Origin: Chryseobacterium sp. SORGH_AS_0447
Lineage (GTDB): Bacteria; Bacteroidota; Bacteroidia; Flavobacteriales; Weeksellaceae
DNA length: 64,000 nt
Reading direction: 5' to 3'
NCBI RefSeq assembly: GCF_030818695.1
Contig: NZ_JAUTAR010000001.1
Location: forward strand, 2,226,501-2,290,500
The translations under genes and the position numbers were made by a program. Below, piece after piece: positions 26,170 through 35,795 of this stretch. Position 1 is the first letter of the stretch. Each line of letters starts with the position of its first letter. The notes under the pieces are model-generated. The model did not search any database. It saw nothing but the letters and a program-made list of their open reading frames with translations, and was not told the DNA's origin.

Positions 26170-27933
26170 ATGAACAAAAGAATTCAAATATTATCCCTAT
26201 TATTTTTAGGAATTTCGTCGGTGGCGTTTTCCCAGATCAAAGAAGAAAAACTGATTCTCAATAAGAAAAGAGAACCAGAAGTAAGAAAGATCGAGAAAAA
26301 GAAAACTTCGGTGGAAACCATCAAAAACTATCCGCCGGAAGAAAAATCCCAGAACCCCGTGCAGTATAACATTACCGATGTGCCTGCAGTTTCGGATTTT
26401 AAAACGTCCACCATTCAGGGGCAGGATGTTACGCCGAAATTTGAAGGTTCGGCGCAAAATAACTACCTCCAGTTCGGAATGGGGAATTACGGGAAAATCC
26501 TCGGTGACGCGAACATTTCAAAAACACTGGAAAACAAAATTGAGGTCGGTGTAGATGCCCACTTCCTTTCCACGCAGGGTCTGAAAAAAGAATACGATTG
26601 GGATTCCAAGCAGAGCTCGACGACTTTGGGCGCTTTCCTTAATTCTTACGGCGATAAAGGCAAATTCAACCTGAATGCGGAGTACGGACTGAACAGCTAC
26701 AATTATTACGGGATTTATGCTTTAAATCCGGGTGATGTGGATCTTGATCAGCGCGTCAACCAATTTAAGGTAAACGGATACTATGATTTTTATTCCAATG
26801 AAATCTTAAACGATGTCCGGGTAAAATCTTCATTTTTAAAAGACCATTTCGATGCCCAGGAAAATCAGGCTTCCATATTGGCTAATTTCTCCAAGCATGG
26901 CGTAGAGATCGGCAAATCGGGGATTGATCTGAATGCCGATTTAGGAGTGGGACTGGAAACGGTAAAAACTGAATTTGCGATCCGTGATAAAAACAACTCA
27001 AACTTTTTCAACACCAGCCTTAGTCCGAAAGTGACTTTCAGAAAAGGCGATTCTTATCTGCGCTTAGGTTCTCAGTTTTCATTCCTGAACGGGAAGAATT
27101 CCAATGACCTGATGGCAGAGCAGATGAAGAACAACAAAGCGTACTGGTTCCCGGAAGCGGAATTCCAGTTTGCCGCAGCAGAAGAGTTTAAATTTTACGG
27201 AGGGGTAGACGGTGGTCTGAAGATCAATACTTACGCTGATTTGTTGCAGCAGAACCCGTTCCTGCTATCCGACCAGTATTTGAGACCGACGGAAACAAAA
27301 TACCATTTTTACGTAGGGTTAAGAGGAGACATCGATGAAACTTTCAAATACGACGTTTCCGCAGGCTATGGAAAAATGAGAGACATCATGTTCTTTAAGG
27401 CCAACAGCATCTTCGATAACAATTATACGCTCAACCGTTCGGCTTATGATTATGCCAATACCTTCTCTGCAGTATATGATGATGGAAACGTGGGCGACAT
27501 CAAAGGAAGCCTTCAGTATTTTCCATTGGCGAACCTGATCCTTGACGGAGAGGTAAAATTCACCAAGTTTGACCTGAAAAACTACGAGAATATTTACAAT
27601 GTTCCGCTACTTACGGCTACAATCGGTGCAAAATATACCATGCTGGATCAAAAATTATTGCTCGGTTTTAAGGGGCTTTTTGCGAGCGACAGAACGACGA
27701 ATTCCTTTATGATTGAGGGAGTTGGAAGTCCGATGATGTACCAGTCTACCGAGAACACCAACGATAAAGTAGGGGGGTATGCCGATTTAAATTTGTCGGC
27801 AGAGTATAAAATTCACAAAAATTTTAGTATTTTCGCACTCGGAAATAATCTTCTGAGCTCAAAATACCAGACGTACAAAGGATACAAGGTTCTCGGTGCA
27901 CAGATTTTGGGAGGTGTGAAGATTACGTTCTAA
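26170..27933 (+). CDS. Outer-membrane beta-barrel protein (TonB-receptor-like barrel without a plug)
   Basis: From the ATG at 26170 the 587-residue product has a signal peptide cut after a Ser-Gln motif (VAFSQIK), a charged linker of about 70 residues, and then alternating amphipathic strands to the C-terminus. The last strand, LGGVKITF, ends in an aromatic residue as expected for a barrel. The frame extends 13 codons upstream, but those lack signal features. No plug domain or TonB box is seen, so although such proteins are often labelled TonB-dependent receptors, I would call it a barrel only. It is downstream of the TPR gene and probably cotranscribed. Confidence 0.82.
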   Translation: MNKRIQILSLLFLGISSVAFSQIKEEKLILNKKREPEVRKIEKKKTSVETIKNYPPEEKSQNPVQYNITDVPAVSDFKTSTIQGQDVTPKFEGSAQNNYLQFGMGNYGKILGDANISKTLENKIEVGVDAHFLSTQGLKKEYDWDSKQSSTTLGAFLNSYGDKGKFNLNAEYGLNSYNYYGIYALNPGDVDLDQRVNQFKVNGYYDFYSNEILNDVRVKSSFLKDHFDAQENQASILANFSKHGVEIGKSGIDLNADLGVGLETVKTEFAIRDKNNSNFFNTSLSPKVTFRKGDSYLRLGSQFSFLNGKNSNDLMAEQMKNNKAYWFPEAEFQFAAAEEFKFYGGVDGGLKINTYADLLQQNPFLLSDQYLRPTETKYHFYVGLRGDIDETFKYDVSAGYGKMRDIMFFKANSIFDNNYTLNRSAYDYANTFSAVYDDGNVGDIKGSLQYFPLANLILDGEVKFTKFDLKNYENIYNVPLLTATIGAKYTMLDQKLLLGFKGLFASDRTTNSFMIEGVGSPMMYQSTENTNDKVGGYADLNLSAEYKIHKNFSIFALGNNLLSSKYQTYKGYKVLGAQILGGVKITF

Positions 27934-28003
27934 ATATAATTGATAGATGATGATTGATGAGTGATTACATCGTTTACAATTCATCAATTATCATTTATAA
28001 AAT

Positions 28004-28077
28004 GGCTCCGTAGTTCAACTGGATAGAATATTGGATTTCGGCTCCAACGGTTGGGGGTTCGAATCCCTCCGGGGTCA
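28004..28077 (+). tRNA. tRNA-Arg (anticodon TCG)
   Basis: A 74-base cloverleaf can be drawn. The acceptor stem is 28004-28010 with 28070-28076, the anticodon stem is TTGGA/TCCAA with anticodon TCG at 28038-28040 after T33, and the T-arm has the GTTCGAAT loop pattern. CCA is not encoded. Anticodon TCG reads CGA arginine codons. Confidence 0.95.
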
Positions 28078-28078
28078 C

Positions 28079-28128
28079 AAGACTGACATTTGAAACTTTA
28101 GAAGTTTCATGTCGGTCTTTTTTTTTTG
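28079..28128 (+). terminator. Terminator of the tRNA-Arg gene
   Basis: A two-part stem (AAGACTGACAT with ATGTCGGTCTT, and TGAAACT with AGTTTCA) is followed by a run of ten T, starting one base after the tRNA. Confidence 0.9.
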
Positions 28129-28129
28129 C

Positions 28130-28732
28130 TTAAAACCTTGTTTGTCAGCAAAATAAACTCGGCTATAGAATTTAATCGGGGTGTTCGAAAAGCTATTCCG
28201 TCAAAAAACAGTTTTTCAGGGTACATCGAACACGTTATTGCACGTTTTCCCGTTGTATCAGCCTTTAAATAGAGTTTGATAGATTGCAGATCGTACTAAG
28301 GTTAGTTTAACCCATTTGGTGTCGGGACAACTCAGTGCTAATAGGATCAATGCAAAAATCTTCGGATAGAGTGATTGTAAAAAGTCAGGCCGTTCGATGG
28401 AAATTACCTAATATGGTATTGGCAATTTCCAAGGTCCACCGACGAGCTGTAGCGGTACCAATAGAAGTGCATTAGAATGATACTAACAGTATGCGTAAAC
28501 TCCATAATTTTGACAAGACTTTGAATGTCGTCTTCGTCCTGCAGTTTGGTAGTTTTTTAATGTTCGGACTTCAATTTAGTTGCTCAAAAGCGTGATTAAA
28601 AGAATACGCTATCTTGGCATTAGATGGCACTATGTGTGCGAATTGCGAATCAGGGTATCAATTTGTACTTTTATTGTCGCAAAATATTACTGAACAACAT
28701 AAAAAGTAAAAATATAAGAACAAATAATCCAG
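28130..28732. other. Unexplained non-coding stretch behind the tRNA gene
   Basis: About 600 bases show no convincing open frame on either strand, only short pieces broken by stops. They also carry none of the dispersed repeats seen in other gaps. A ten-base stem can form on the minus strand between 28399-28408 and 28421-28430. The position directly downstream of a tRNA, followed by the AT-rich AraC gene, suggests the eroded edge of an inserted element, but no integrase or duplicated tRNA end was recognised. Confidence 0.4.
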
Positions 28733-29569
28733 ATGAAAATAATTACGCTTCCTGACGAACTTAATTTCGAAAACGCTCCCGCCGTTCAGGTATTTGATTA
28801 TCAGTCTTCGCAGGAGATATCCAGACAACAGATCATTCTGAATCAAAATGCTTTTAGTTTTTTACTTGAGGGACATAAAGAGGTGGTCTTTAATAATTCA
28901 ATTTTATCAATTGATAATTCAAGATTCCTGGTCATGAAGTCGGGCCATTGCCTGATGACAGAAAAACTTTCAGAAATTAAAAATTATAGAAGCATCCTTT
29001 TATTTTTCACGAATGAAATCTTACTGAAATTCATACGGAAAACAGTGCTTAAGAGAAATATTTCATCCGTTTGTAAATCGGTTCATTCATTCAAATATGA
29101 TGAATTTATAAAACGTTTCGTGCTAAGTCTTTCAGATATTTCCGTGCTCTCAAAAAATGTACAGACAAATATGCTTTATATTAAGTTTGAAGAAATAATG
29201 CTGTATTTAACAGAAATATATGGAACAGGTTTTCTCTATTCGCTACTAAAAAACAGTGACGATGCTACACAGAGATTTCGTCGAACGGTCGAAAGCAATC
29301 AACTAAGCAAACTGACTTTAAAAGAATTGGCTTTTTTATGCAACATGAGCATATCAACTTTTAAAAGAGAATTTGAAAAGCATTACGCCACATCTCCTAT
29401 CAAATGGTTTCAAAACAAAAGATTGGAGCATGCTCATTATTTAATGAATAAAGAGCAAAAAAGTTCATCTGATATTTATTTGGAAATCGGTTATGAAAAT
29501 TTATCAAGCTTTATTAAAGCTTATAAATCAAAATATGGAATGACACCCAAACAACATCATAAAAATTGA
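28733..29569 (+). CDS. AraC family transcriptional regulator
   Basis: The 278-residue protein has an N-terminal cupin-like sensing region (about 1-170) and a C-terminal AraC DNA-binding domain with two helix-turn-helix units (about 185-278). In that domain LTLKELAFLCNMSISTFKREF and IGYENLSSFIKAYKSKYGMTP are family signatures. Codon use is AT-rich compared with most of the window. The gene directly downstream on the same strand encodes a secreted PEBP protein, a plausible target or partner. The effector cannot be predicted. Confidence 0.92.
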   Translation: MKIITLPDELNFENAPAVQVFDYQSSQEISRQQIILNQNAFSFLLEGHKEVVFNNSILSIDNSRFLVMKSGHCLMTEKLSEIKNYRSILLFFTNEILLKFIRKTVLKRNISSVCKSVHSFKYDEFIKRFVLSLSDISVLSKNVQTNMLYIKFEEIMLYLTEIYGTGFLYSLLKNSDDATQRFRRTVESNQLSKLTLKELAFLCNMSISTFKREFEKHYATSPIKWFQNKRLEHAHYLMNKEQKSSSDIYLEIGYENLSSFIKAYKSKYGMTPKQHHKN

Positions 29570-29655
29570 GCTTTTAGCCTTAGTTTTTGGGCAGATAGCT
29601 AAATGCGGTCTACACTGCTACCCTTAATTTTGCTTAAAACTTTAATTATTATAAA

Positions 29656-30204
29656 ATGAAAAAAGCAAATTTAATTTTAGCACTGTCATTAATTTTATCA
29701 ACTTGTGTTTTTGGACAAAACACTTTCACACTAAATAGCAGAGATTTAGGGGGAGAATCAACCAGAATACAAGAGTTCAATGGATTTGGTTGTTCAGGCG
29801 ACAACCAATCCCCTCAGTTGTCATGGAAAAATGCTCCGGAAGGAACAAAAAGTTTTGCTATTACTATGTATGACCCTAATGCACCAACGGGGAGTGGGTT
29901 TTGGCATTGGTTGATGTTTGATATTCCTGCGGGCATAAATGAATTGGTAACCAATGCAGGAAATGTAAAGCTCAATCTGGCCCCGAGAGGAGCTATCCAG
30001 AGTATAACTGATTACGGAATCAAAGGTTTTGGTGGCCCTTGTCCTCCGAAAGGGCATGGATTCCATCAATACATTATAACTGTTTATGCCCTAAAAACAA
30101 ATAAATTAGGATTGGACGAAAACATAAATCCTGCGATTGTTGGTTTTAATCTCTGGAATCAAACACTGGCCAAAGCAAGTATAGTCGTATATTATAAACG
30201 TTAA
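29656..30204 (+). CDS. Secreted PEBP family (YbhB/YbcL-like) protein
   Basis: The 182-residue product has a signal peptide of about 20 residues ending in VFGQ, so it should be periplasmic or secreted. It then shows the PEBP fold signatures: SPQLSWKNAPEGTKSFAITMYDPNAP, WHWLMFDIPAG and GPCPPKGHGFHQYIITVYAL. The cluster of Asp, His and Pro residues forms the anion-binding pocket of this family. Function in bacteria is unclear; the family is related to Raf kinase inhibitor protein, but no kinase link is implied. It follows the AraC gene by 86 bases. Confidence 0.92.
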   Translation: MKKANLILALSLILSTCVFGQNTFTLNSRDLGGESTRIQEFNGFGCSGDNQSPQLSWKNAPEGTKSFAITMYDPNAPTGSGFWHWLMFDIPAGINELVTNAGNVKLNLAPRGAIQSITDYGIKGFGGPCPPKGHGFHQYIITVYALKTNKLGLDENINPAIVGFNLWNQTLAKASIVVYYKR

Positions 30205-30272
30205 TTACTACAGTTGGAGTACACAAATTTTTGTTGTTGATGTCTTTTATAAATTTAAAATGCCATCAGAAC

Positions 30273-30306
30273 AAACCTAACGGGTTTTAAAACCTGTTAG
30301 GTTTTT
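30273..30306 (+). terminator. Rho-independent terminator after the PEBP gene
   Basis: A near-perfect stem between AAACCTAACGGGTT and AACCTGTTAGGTTT with one G-T pair and a T-run, about 70 bases after the stop. Confidence 0.9.
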
Positions 30307-30456
30307 CCGTCAGCCTTATTTCAGATGATCCGTAAAATAAAATACATTTAAATCTTGTAAAATTTACCGAAATAAACCATTATAATTTCCTCGTCGCGTT
30401 TTCCAGCCTGAAGAAAATTCATTAATTTAACAGTACAATAAACAGTAAAAAAATAA

Positions 30457-31224
30457 ATGATGGTAAGGCTGTTTCAGATTTTAAATATAATTGTTCTGAT
30501 GTTGACAATCGGCATCAATTACCTTTCAAATACCGGATCTATTAATAACGAAACGATGGCGAGTATTTCCGGCAAATATCATAACCTGTTTACCCCTGCC
30601 GGATATGCTTTTTCCATCTGGGGACCCATTTATCTCGGCCTCCTGGGATTTGTAATCTATTATGGCCCGTTTACGAAAAATACGGAACCCAAAGAAAAAG
30701 TCGTTTTAAATATCGGCTGGTGGTTTATTATTTCATGCATAGCCAACAGCCTCTGGATTTTTACCTGGCTGCATGAATATACTTTTATCACGATTCCCAT
30801 CATGGTTCTGCTCTTTGTCTCGCTACTTAAAATGATATTGAATAATAGAGACTTCATTCAATCCCGGGATTTTAAAACAACCGTTTTCCTCCGTTTGCCT
30901 TTTTACATCTATGCCGGATGGGTTTCCGTGGCATTGATTGCCGACGTCGCAGCTTACCTCACGAAGATACAATGGTCGGGGTTTGGGATTCCGGAAACGG
31001 GATGGACGATCCTGATGTTTGTCGTAGCAGCCCTTATTCATCTGTATATGATCTGGAAGCAGAACATGAGCGCATTTGCTTTGGTTGCTGTCTGGGCACT
31101 GATCGCCATTGCCGTAGCCAATCGGTATTCCAATCAGACGGTTTATATTTCGGCCATTGTAACGGCTCTATTTGTTTTTGCGAATATTATTTTTAAGCTC
31201 TCAAAGAAAAAAGCAGTGCTTTGA
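30457..31224 (+). CDS. Multi-pass membrane protein related to TspO/tryptophan-rich sensory proteins
   Basis: The 255-residue protein is almost entirely hydrophobic with about seven to eight predicted helices. The block FTPAGYAFSIWGPIYLGLLGF near residues 45-65 is the hallmark of the TspO-like group annotated as tryptophan-rich sensory proteins, and Trp residues are frequent. True TspO has five helices, so this is a longer relative. It may bind porphyrins or other hydrophobic ligands, but no ligand residues are certain. The start at 30457 has an adjacent ATG at 30460. The flavin reductase gene follows 63 bases later. Confidence 0.7.
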   Translation: MMVRLFQILNIIVLMLTIGINYLSNTGSINNETMASISGKYHNLFTPAGYAFSIWGPIYLGLLGFVIYYGPFTKNTEPKEKVVLNIGWWFIISCIANSLWIFTWLHEYTFITIPIMVLLFVSLLKMILNNRDFIQSRDFKTTVFLRLPFYIYAGWVSVALIADVAAYLTKIQWSGFGIPETGWTILMFVVAALIHLYMIWKQNMSAFALVAVWALIAIAVANRYSNQTVYISAIVTALFVFANIIFKLSKKKAVL

Positions 31225-31287
31225 AAATATGAATTTTTATAATTAATTCATGTAATCCATTCCTTAAAATCAAAATTTTATTTATTG

Positions 31288-31905
31288 ATGTCAACCCATT
31301 TTACTAACCGGCAGATTGCCGGCCTGGAGAAAAGAGCAAGAACAGCGTTGGTCAACTCCCTGAGCGGCTTTAAAAGCCTTAACCTCATCGGAACTCTCAA
31401 TACATCGGGACAGACCAATCTTGCCATTTTTAACTCGGTGATGCACATTGGGGCCGATCCGGCTTTAATAGGCTTTATTTCCCGTCCGGACTCCGTGGAC
31501 CGGCATACCCTGGAAAACATAAAGGAAACAGGTTTTTATACGGTTAATCATGTTCATGCGGAGATGTTTGAGCAGGCGCACCAAACCTCGGCACGATACG
31601 CAAGGGAACAGTCGGAATTCGATGCTGTCGGGCTGACGGCTGAATATAAAAATGATTTTCAGGCACCCTTTGTTCAGGAATCGCGTATTCAGATAGGTCT
31701 GACACTAAGGGAAATTATTCCTGTAAAGATCAATAACACCTTGCTTGTTGTCGGTGAAATTACAGATCTGTATTTCCCTGATGAAATCTGGGATGCCGAT
31801 CAGGGCATTTTTGATTTTGAAAAGGCCGGCACCATTGCAGGCTCTTCCCTGGATGGTTATCATGCTACGCAATTGATCAGAAGACTGAAATATGCAAAAC
31901 CATAA
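31288..31905 (+). CDS. Flavin reductase-like protein (FMN-binding split barrel)
   Basis: The frame opens at a TTG, but the next codon is an ATG at 31288, taken as the start (205 residues). The protein shows the flavin reductase-like split-barrel pattern, with NLAIFNSVMHIGADPALIGFISRP in the first half and TGFYTVNHV further on. Members bind FMN and reduce flavin with NAD(P)H or act as FMN-binding oxidoreductases; the acceptor here is unknown. It stands alone, between the TspO-like gene and an unknown gene. Confidence 0.85.
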   Translation: MSTHFTNRQIAGLEKRARTALVNSLSGFKSLNLIGTLNTSGQTNLAIFNSVMHIGADPALIGFISRPDSVDRHTLENIKETGFYTVNHVHAEMFEQAHQTSARYAREQSEFDAVGLTAEYKNDFQAPFVQESRIQIGLTLREIIPVKINNTLLVVGEITDLYFPDEIWDADQGIFDFEKAGTIAGSSLDGYHATQLIRRLKYAKP

Positions 31906-32080
31906 AGTTGACCGAATAAAATAACGCCTGTTCGTAAATGAAGCTGATGGCAATGATTTTCAAAGCATGCTAATAAGCTTTTTTCAGGTCGTACATCAAT
32001 TCTTAAGTAAAATTTAAGAGAGAACTGTTGTCAGATAAATCAAAAACAATATCTTTAAACAGGAATAGAGAACAATTCGT

Positions 32081-32521
32081 ATGGCCGGCGGACACCATAT
32101 TTTCAGCCTTTATAAGACATCAGATGAAACTCCGCAGTACATTGTATTGCGTACGGTATTGCCCGCCTTCAGGAATTCGTCGCAAGCTGAAGAAGAGAAA
32201 AGCTGGAAAGCAGAATCTGCGGAGAGGCTAAACCTTTTAGAACTTATCAGGAAGCAGATAGGTAAGGATGGTTTTGAGCGCATCGGGGAATTGCACGGTG
32301 ATCCCATAGGCGATATCTGGTATTCGGAATCCGGAGCACCTCTGGTCCCGGTGTATTATATGCAGACGGAATTCGGAAAACCATGGATTATTTTCGGAAC
32401 TGCGGATTCGAAAGACAAATTTTTAACTGAGCTGGCGTACGATGAGGATTTGCAAAGATTGAATCCTCTGGGAAAACCAATCCGAATTGATGCTTTGTTT
32501 GTCACTGAAAATGATTTTTAA
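32081..32521 (+). CDS. Hypothetical protein (146 aa)
   Basis: A soluble, mixed alpha/beta sequence with no recognised domain, no signal peptide and no membrane segment. The ATG at 32081 is the first start after an in-frame TAG five codons upstream, so the N-terminus is well bounded. An overlapping frame at 32028-32231 is a shadow. The beta-flower repeat gene begins 23 bases after its stop, suggesting cotranscription, but no function follows from that. Confidence 0.7.
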   Translation: MAGGHHIFSLYKTSDETPQYIVLRTVLPAFRNSSQAEEEKSWKAESAERLNLLELIRKQIGKDGFERIGELHGDPIGDIWYSESGAPLVPVYYMQTEFGKPWIIFGTADSKDKFLTELAYDEDLQRLNPLGKPIRIDALFVTENDF

Positions 32522-32544
32522 TTATTAAAGATAAAATAACTCTT

Positions 32545-32952
32545 ATGAAAAAACTATTAACTTTTGTTGTCATTTTAGCAGGAATCTCGATGGCAAATGC
32601 ACAAACGATCGAATCAGGAAGCAGAAATACGGCAGGCTATATCAAATCAGACGGAACCATAGAAAACAGCAGCCATTCCACAGTGGGCTACATCAAAAGC
32701 GATGGAGCGATTGAAGACAAAAGTCATGGCACTATCGGTCGTATCAAAAGCGACGGAACGGTGGAAAACAGAAACGGTTCTACCGTAGGCTATGTAAAAA
32801 GCGACGGAACCGTCGAAAACAGCAGCCATTCTACCATTGGGTATATCAAAGATAACGGGACGGTAGAAAATAGCAGCCACAGTACATTGGGTTATGCCAG
32901 CGGCGTAAAGAAATCATGGGCAGCGGTCGCTTTTTTCTTTTTTAAATTGTAA
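32545..32952 (+). CDS. Secreted 5-fold beta-flower repeat protein
   Basis: The 135-residue product has a clear signal peptide (ANAQ cleavage near residue 20). It then has five full copies of a 17-residue repeat plus a partial one, of the form GYIKSDGTIENSSHSTV. This matches the 5-fold beta-flower family of Bacteroidota, in which five repeats close into a small ring-like beta structure. The C-terminus ends in a short hydrophobic stretch, AAVAFFFF. Function is unknown; the repeats suggest a binding surface. The 51-base DNA units have diverged at many positions, so the expansion is not recent. Confidence 0.82.
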   Translation: MKKLLTFVVILAGISMANAQTIESGSRNTAGYIKSDGTIENSSHSTVGYIKSDGAIEDKSHGTIGRIKSDGTVENRNGSTVGYVKSDGTVENSSHSTIGYIKDNGTVENSSHSTLGYASGVKKSWAAVAFFFFKL

Positions 32953-33090
32953 TCCGGGAAAAATTCCGGAAGTGCTGAAGCATATCAAACTGTATTTGCT
33001 ATCCAAACCTTTCAAAAAAGATAAAAACAATTTAGCTGATTATCATTTATTGATAACGATAAATTAAATCTAATATATTAATCTGATAGG

Positions 33091-33113
33091 GCTGTCCATA
33101 AAGGGCAGCTTTT
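33091..33113 (+). terminator. Rho-independent terminator after the beta-flower gene
   Basis: A seven-base stem (33091-33097 with 33103-33109), an ATAAA loop and four T, 138 bases after the stop. Confidence 0.7.
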
Positions 33114-33210
33114 CTGTTTTACTAAAGATAAAAAATTTAAATCCCGTTTCAGGCATCCCGTTTCGCAACTTGGAATATGTTTTGTTTATCCCGAGGTAGA
33201 ACTTTTACTG

Positions 33211-35694
33211 ATGAATGATAAATCTTTACCTCCTCAACGCAACCGCCGTAAATGGTTGATTTACACAATTGCCGCTTTTGCCGTGCTGGCCGTTTTATTT
33301 CCTTTCGTCCTCGAATTTTACCTGCAGCGAAAACTGCCGGATCTGGTGAATGATAAAACCCCGTACACTGTTAAAATTTCAGGATTCAAACTCAGCCTGA
33401 TGTCAGGAAACATTACCGTAAACCAATTAAAAATTGCCACTAAAGACCCGAACAATAAAAACATTACCCAAATTCAGGGAACTGCCGGGCAGGTTAAGAT
33501 CACGGATTTCGGGATCTTTAAAGCGCTGTTTAAAAAATCCTATCATGCAGACCAGCTATTGGTTTCGGATGGCAATATCAAAATTAAAACGGCAGCAGCT
33601 AAAAAGAAAGAAAAAAAGGAGAAGAAGAAAATTGATCTCGCTGTAAATAATTTAGCCATAAAAAATGTAACTGCTGATGTAGAAGATGCCAACGGAAAAC
33701 CGATTTTCAAAGGAGAAAATATCGTTATCAGCCTTAAAAATATCACCCAAAGCAGTAACGAAGCCAAGATACCGCTTGCGTTTACCGATCCTAAAATAGA
33801 AGGTTCGCATATCAAAATTGGGGTGAATGAATTTTACGAAATCCATTCGGAGCAGGTAAAGGCAGTAAAAAAATCTTTAAAGCTATCACAATTCAGGCTT
33901 AAACCGATTCAGGATCCGAAGAAATACAACTCAAAAAATATTTTTGATTTTTCGGCAAAAGAATTTACAGCAGACGATTTCAACATCAGCCAGGATTCGC
34001 TCATCGTTTCCAAGGTATTTTTCTCTGAGCCGGATCTGAAAGTAACCTCAACCGGAAAACAGGTGGTAGAAAAAAATAAAAATCCTAAAGAAATTGAAAT
34101 GAAGATCGGGATGAAAAACATTTTCTTTGAGAATGGAAAAATTACCGTTCTTCAACAGGATCTTGAAAAAACGGCCTCCGTCGATCATTTTAATTTTAAG
34201 CTCAACGATATCGTTTTTGATAAAAATACGGTGAAGGAAAAAATTCCTTTCCGTTTTACCAACCACGATATCGAAGCCGATCATATCTATTTTAAAGCCA
34301 ATCCGTCCCAGGCAATCGAAGTGGCGAAAATCACTTCAAAAAATTCAGATATTTTTATTGAGGACTTCAAAATGCTGGCCCTACACAAGAATGCTGCTAA
34401 AGATGCGGTTTCGGCTTCGGCCCGTCAGATCAGATTACTGAAAAACAAAAGCCGCTATATTGGTCAAAAGCTGAATGTTGATTTTGCCGGAATTGTAATA
34501 GAACGTCCAGACATCGCGATCAGTTCTGCAGGGAAAAAAAAACCGGCTAAAAAGAAAAATACGGATACTCCTGAATTTGCTGCAAAAGTGGGCTTTATTC
34601 AAATAACAAACGGTAAATTTTCCCAATCCGTACAGAATAAGAAAAAAATGTCCGTCGGGTCATTTGATGTTAAGTTGGATGGCATTTATTCCGATCAGAA
34701 AATACTGTCAGGCCAAATTCCATTTACTGTCAGAAAACGCGATATTAAGGCAAAGCAGATCCATCTGGATGCCGGAAAATATTATAACTTCTCTGTAGCC
34801 GGAATTACGAATGCGGGCAAAACCACCGAGATGTCGGATATCCGTTTTACACCGAAATATTCGAGAAAAGCATTCAGCCGGGTTATTGCCAAAGAAACCG
34901 ACCTGTATACCATTGCCGCTAAGAAAATTCGGGTTGAAGACCATCAGTCTTCATTCGGAAAGAATACCGTTATCGATATCAGCCGGGTGGATATAGACCG
35001 GCTTGACTGCAACATTTACCACGACCTGGCACCGCCTGATGATAATGCGATCCGTTATTTCTTCAGCAAAAAGCTCCGTGATGTAAAAGTACCGCTGTTC
35101 ATTAAAAATGTATCGTTAAGGAATTCCGAACTTACCTACGAGGAAAATGCGGAAAACAGCAATATTCCGGGAAAAATTACCTTCAACAGGTTTAATGCGC
35201 AGATTACCAATGTGAATAATGCTAAGATTAAAGGCAGGCCGACCGTCATCAATACCGATGCACAGTTTGATTTCTTCGGCACTGCAGACACGAAAGTAAA
35301 CTGGAGGTTTGATGTAAAAGACCATTCGGATTATTTTACCATCAAAGGAGATATCCGGAAACTGTCCGCTGAAAATGTAAACCTTTTCGTACGACCATAT
35401 CTGAATGTGACACTGGATGGGCAGATTGATTATTTAAAATTCGATTACTACGGAAACTCGTCCGGTATTAACGGGAAATTTTATTTCAAATACAACGACA
35501 TGTACGTTAACCTTCTTAACAAAAAAGGAAAGGAGAGAAAGCTGCTGACGAAGATTGCCAACTGGTTTGTAAAGGACGATTCCAAAGGAGAGCCCGAGCA
35601 TGTGGTGATCGAGAAAAAAAGAGATCCTGAAAGAAGCTTCTTCAATATGCTGTGGCAGGGAATTATGGAAGGTCTCAAGAAATACATTATTTAG
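33211..35694 (+). CDS. AsmA-like / DUF748-type envelope protein
   Basis: The 827-residue protein has one N-terminal membrane helix (about 14-36) and then a long chain of beta-rich repeats with lysine-rich inserts (for example around residues 130-143 and 432-452). The layout is that of AsmA-like proteins, which form long lipid-conducting beta-grooves across the periplasm, anchored in the inner membrane. Segments such as YTVKISGFKLSLMSGNITVNQL resemble the AsmA N-terminus. It may move lipids to the outer membrane or affect its assembly. The call rests on architecture rather than on a decisive motif. Confidence 0.7.
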   Translation: MNDKSLPPQRNRRKWLIYTIAAFAVLAVLFPFVLEFYLQRKLPDLVNDKTPYTVKISGFKLSLMSGNITVNQLKIATKDPNNKNITQIQGTAGQVKITDFGIFKALFKKSYHADQLLVSDGNIKIKTAAAKKKEKKEKKKIDLAVNNLAIKNVTADVEDANGKPIFKGENIVISLKNITQSSNEAKIPLAFTDPKIEGSHIKIGVNEFYEIHSEQVKAVKKSLKLSQFRLKPIQDPKKYNSKNIFDFSAKEFTADDFNISQDSLIVSKVFFSEPDLKVTSTGKQVVEKNKNPKEIEMKIGMKNIFFENGKITVLQQDLEKTASVDHFNFKLNDIVFDKNTVKEKIPFRFTNHDIEADHIYFKANPSQAIEVAKITSKNSDIFIEDFKMLALHKNAAKDAVSASARQIRLLKNKSRYIGQKLNVDFAGIVIERPDIAISSAGKKKPAKKKNTDTPEFAAKVGFIQITNGKFSQSVQNKKKMSVGSFDVKLDGIYSDQKILSGQIPFTVRKRDIKAKQIHLDAGKYYNFSVAGITNAGKTTEMSDIRFTPKYSRKAFSRVIAKETDLYTIAAKKIRVEDHQSSFGKNTVIDISRVDIDRLDCNIYHDLAPPDDNAIRYFFSKKLRDVKVPLFIKNVSLRNSELTYEENAENSNIPGKITFNRFNAQITNVNNAKIKGRPTVINTDAQFDFFGTADTKVNWRFDVKDHSDYFTIKGDIRKLSAENVNLFVRPYLNVTLDGQIDYLKFDYYGNSSGINGKFYFKYNDMYVNLLNKKGKERKLLTKIANWFVKDDSKGEPEHVVIEKKRDPERSFFNMLWQGIMEGLKKYII

Positions 35695-35795
35695 GAACCA
35701 ACTAATCGGCATTCTTTTTGCCAACCTACAAGTATAGATGGGGATAAGCACGATGAGATGTACTTATCCTCATTTTAATTAATACACCGCTTTTT

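Noticed and set aside
26170..27933. Full TonB-dependent receptor
   Set aside because: No plug domain or TonB box is visible, so only a barrel is supported.
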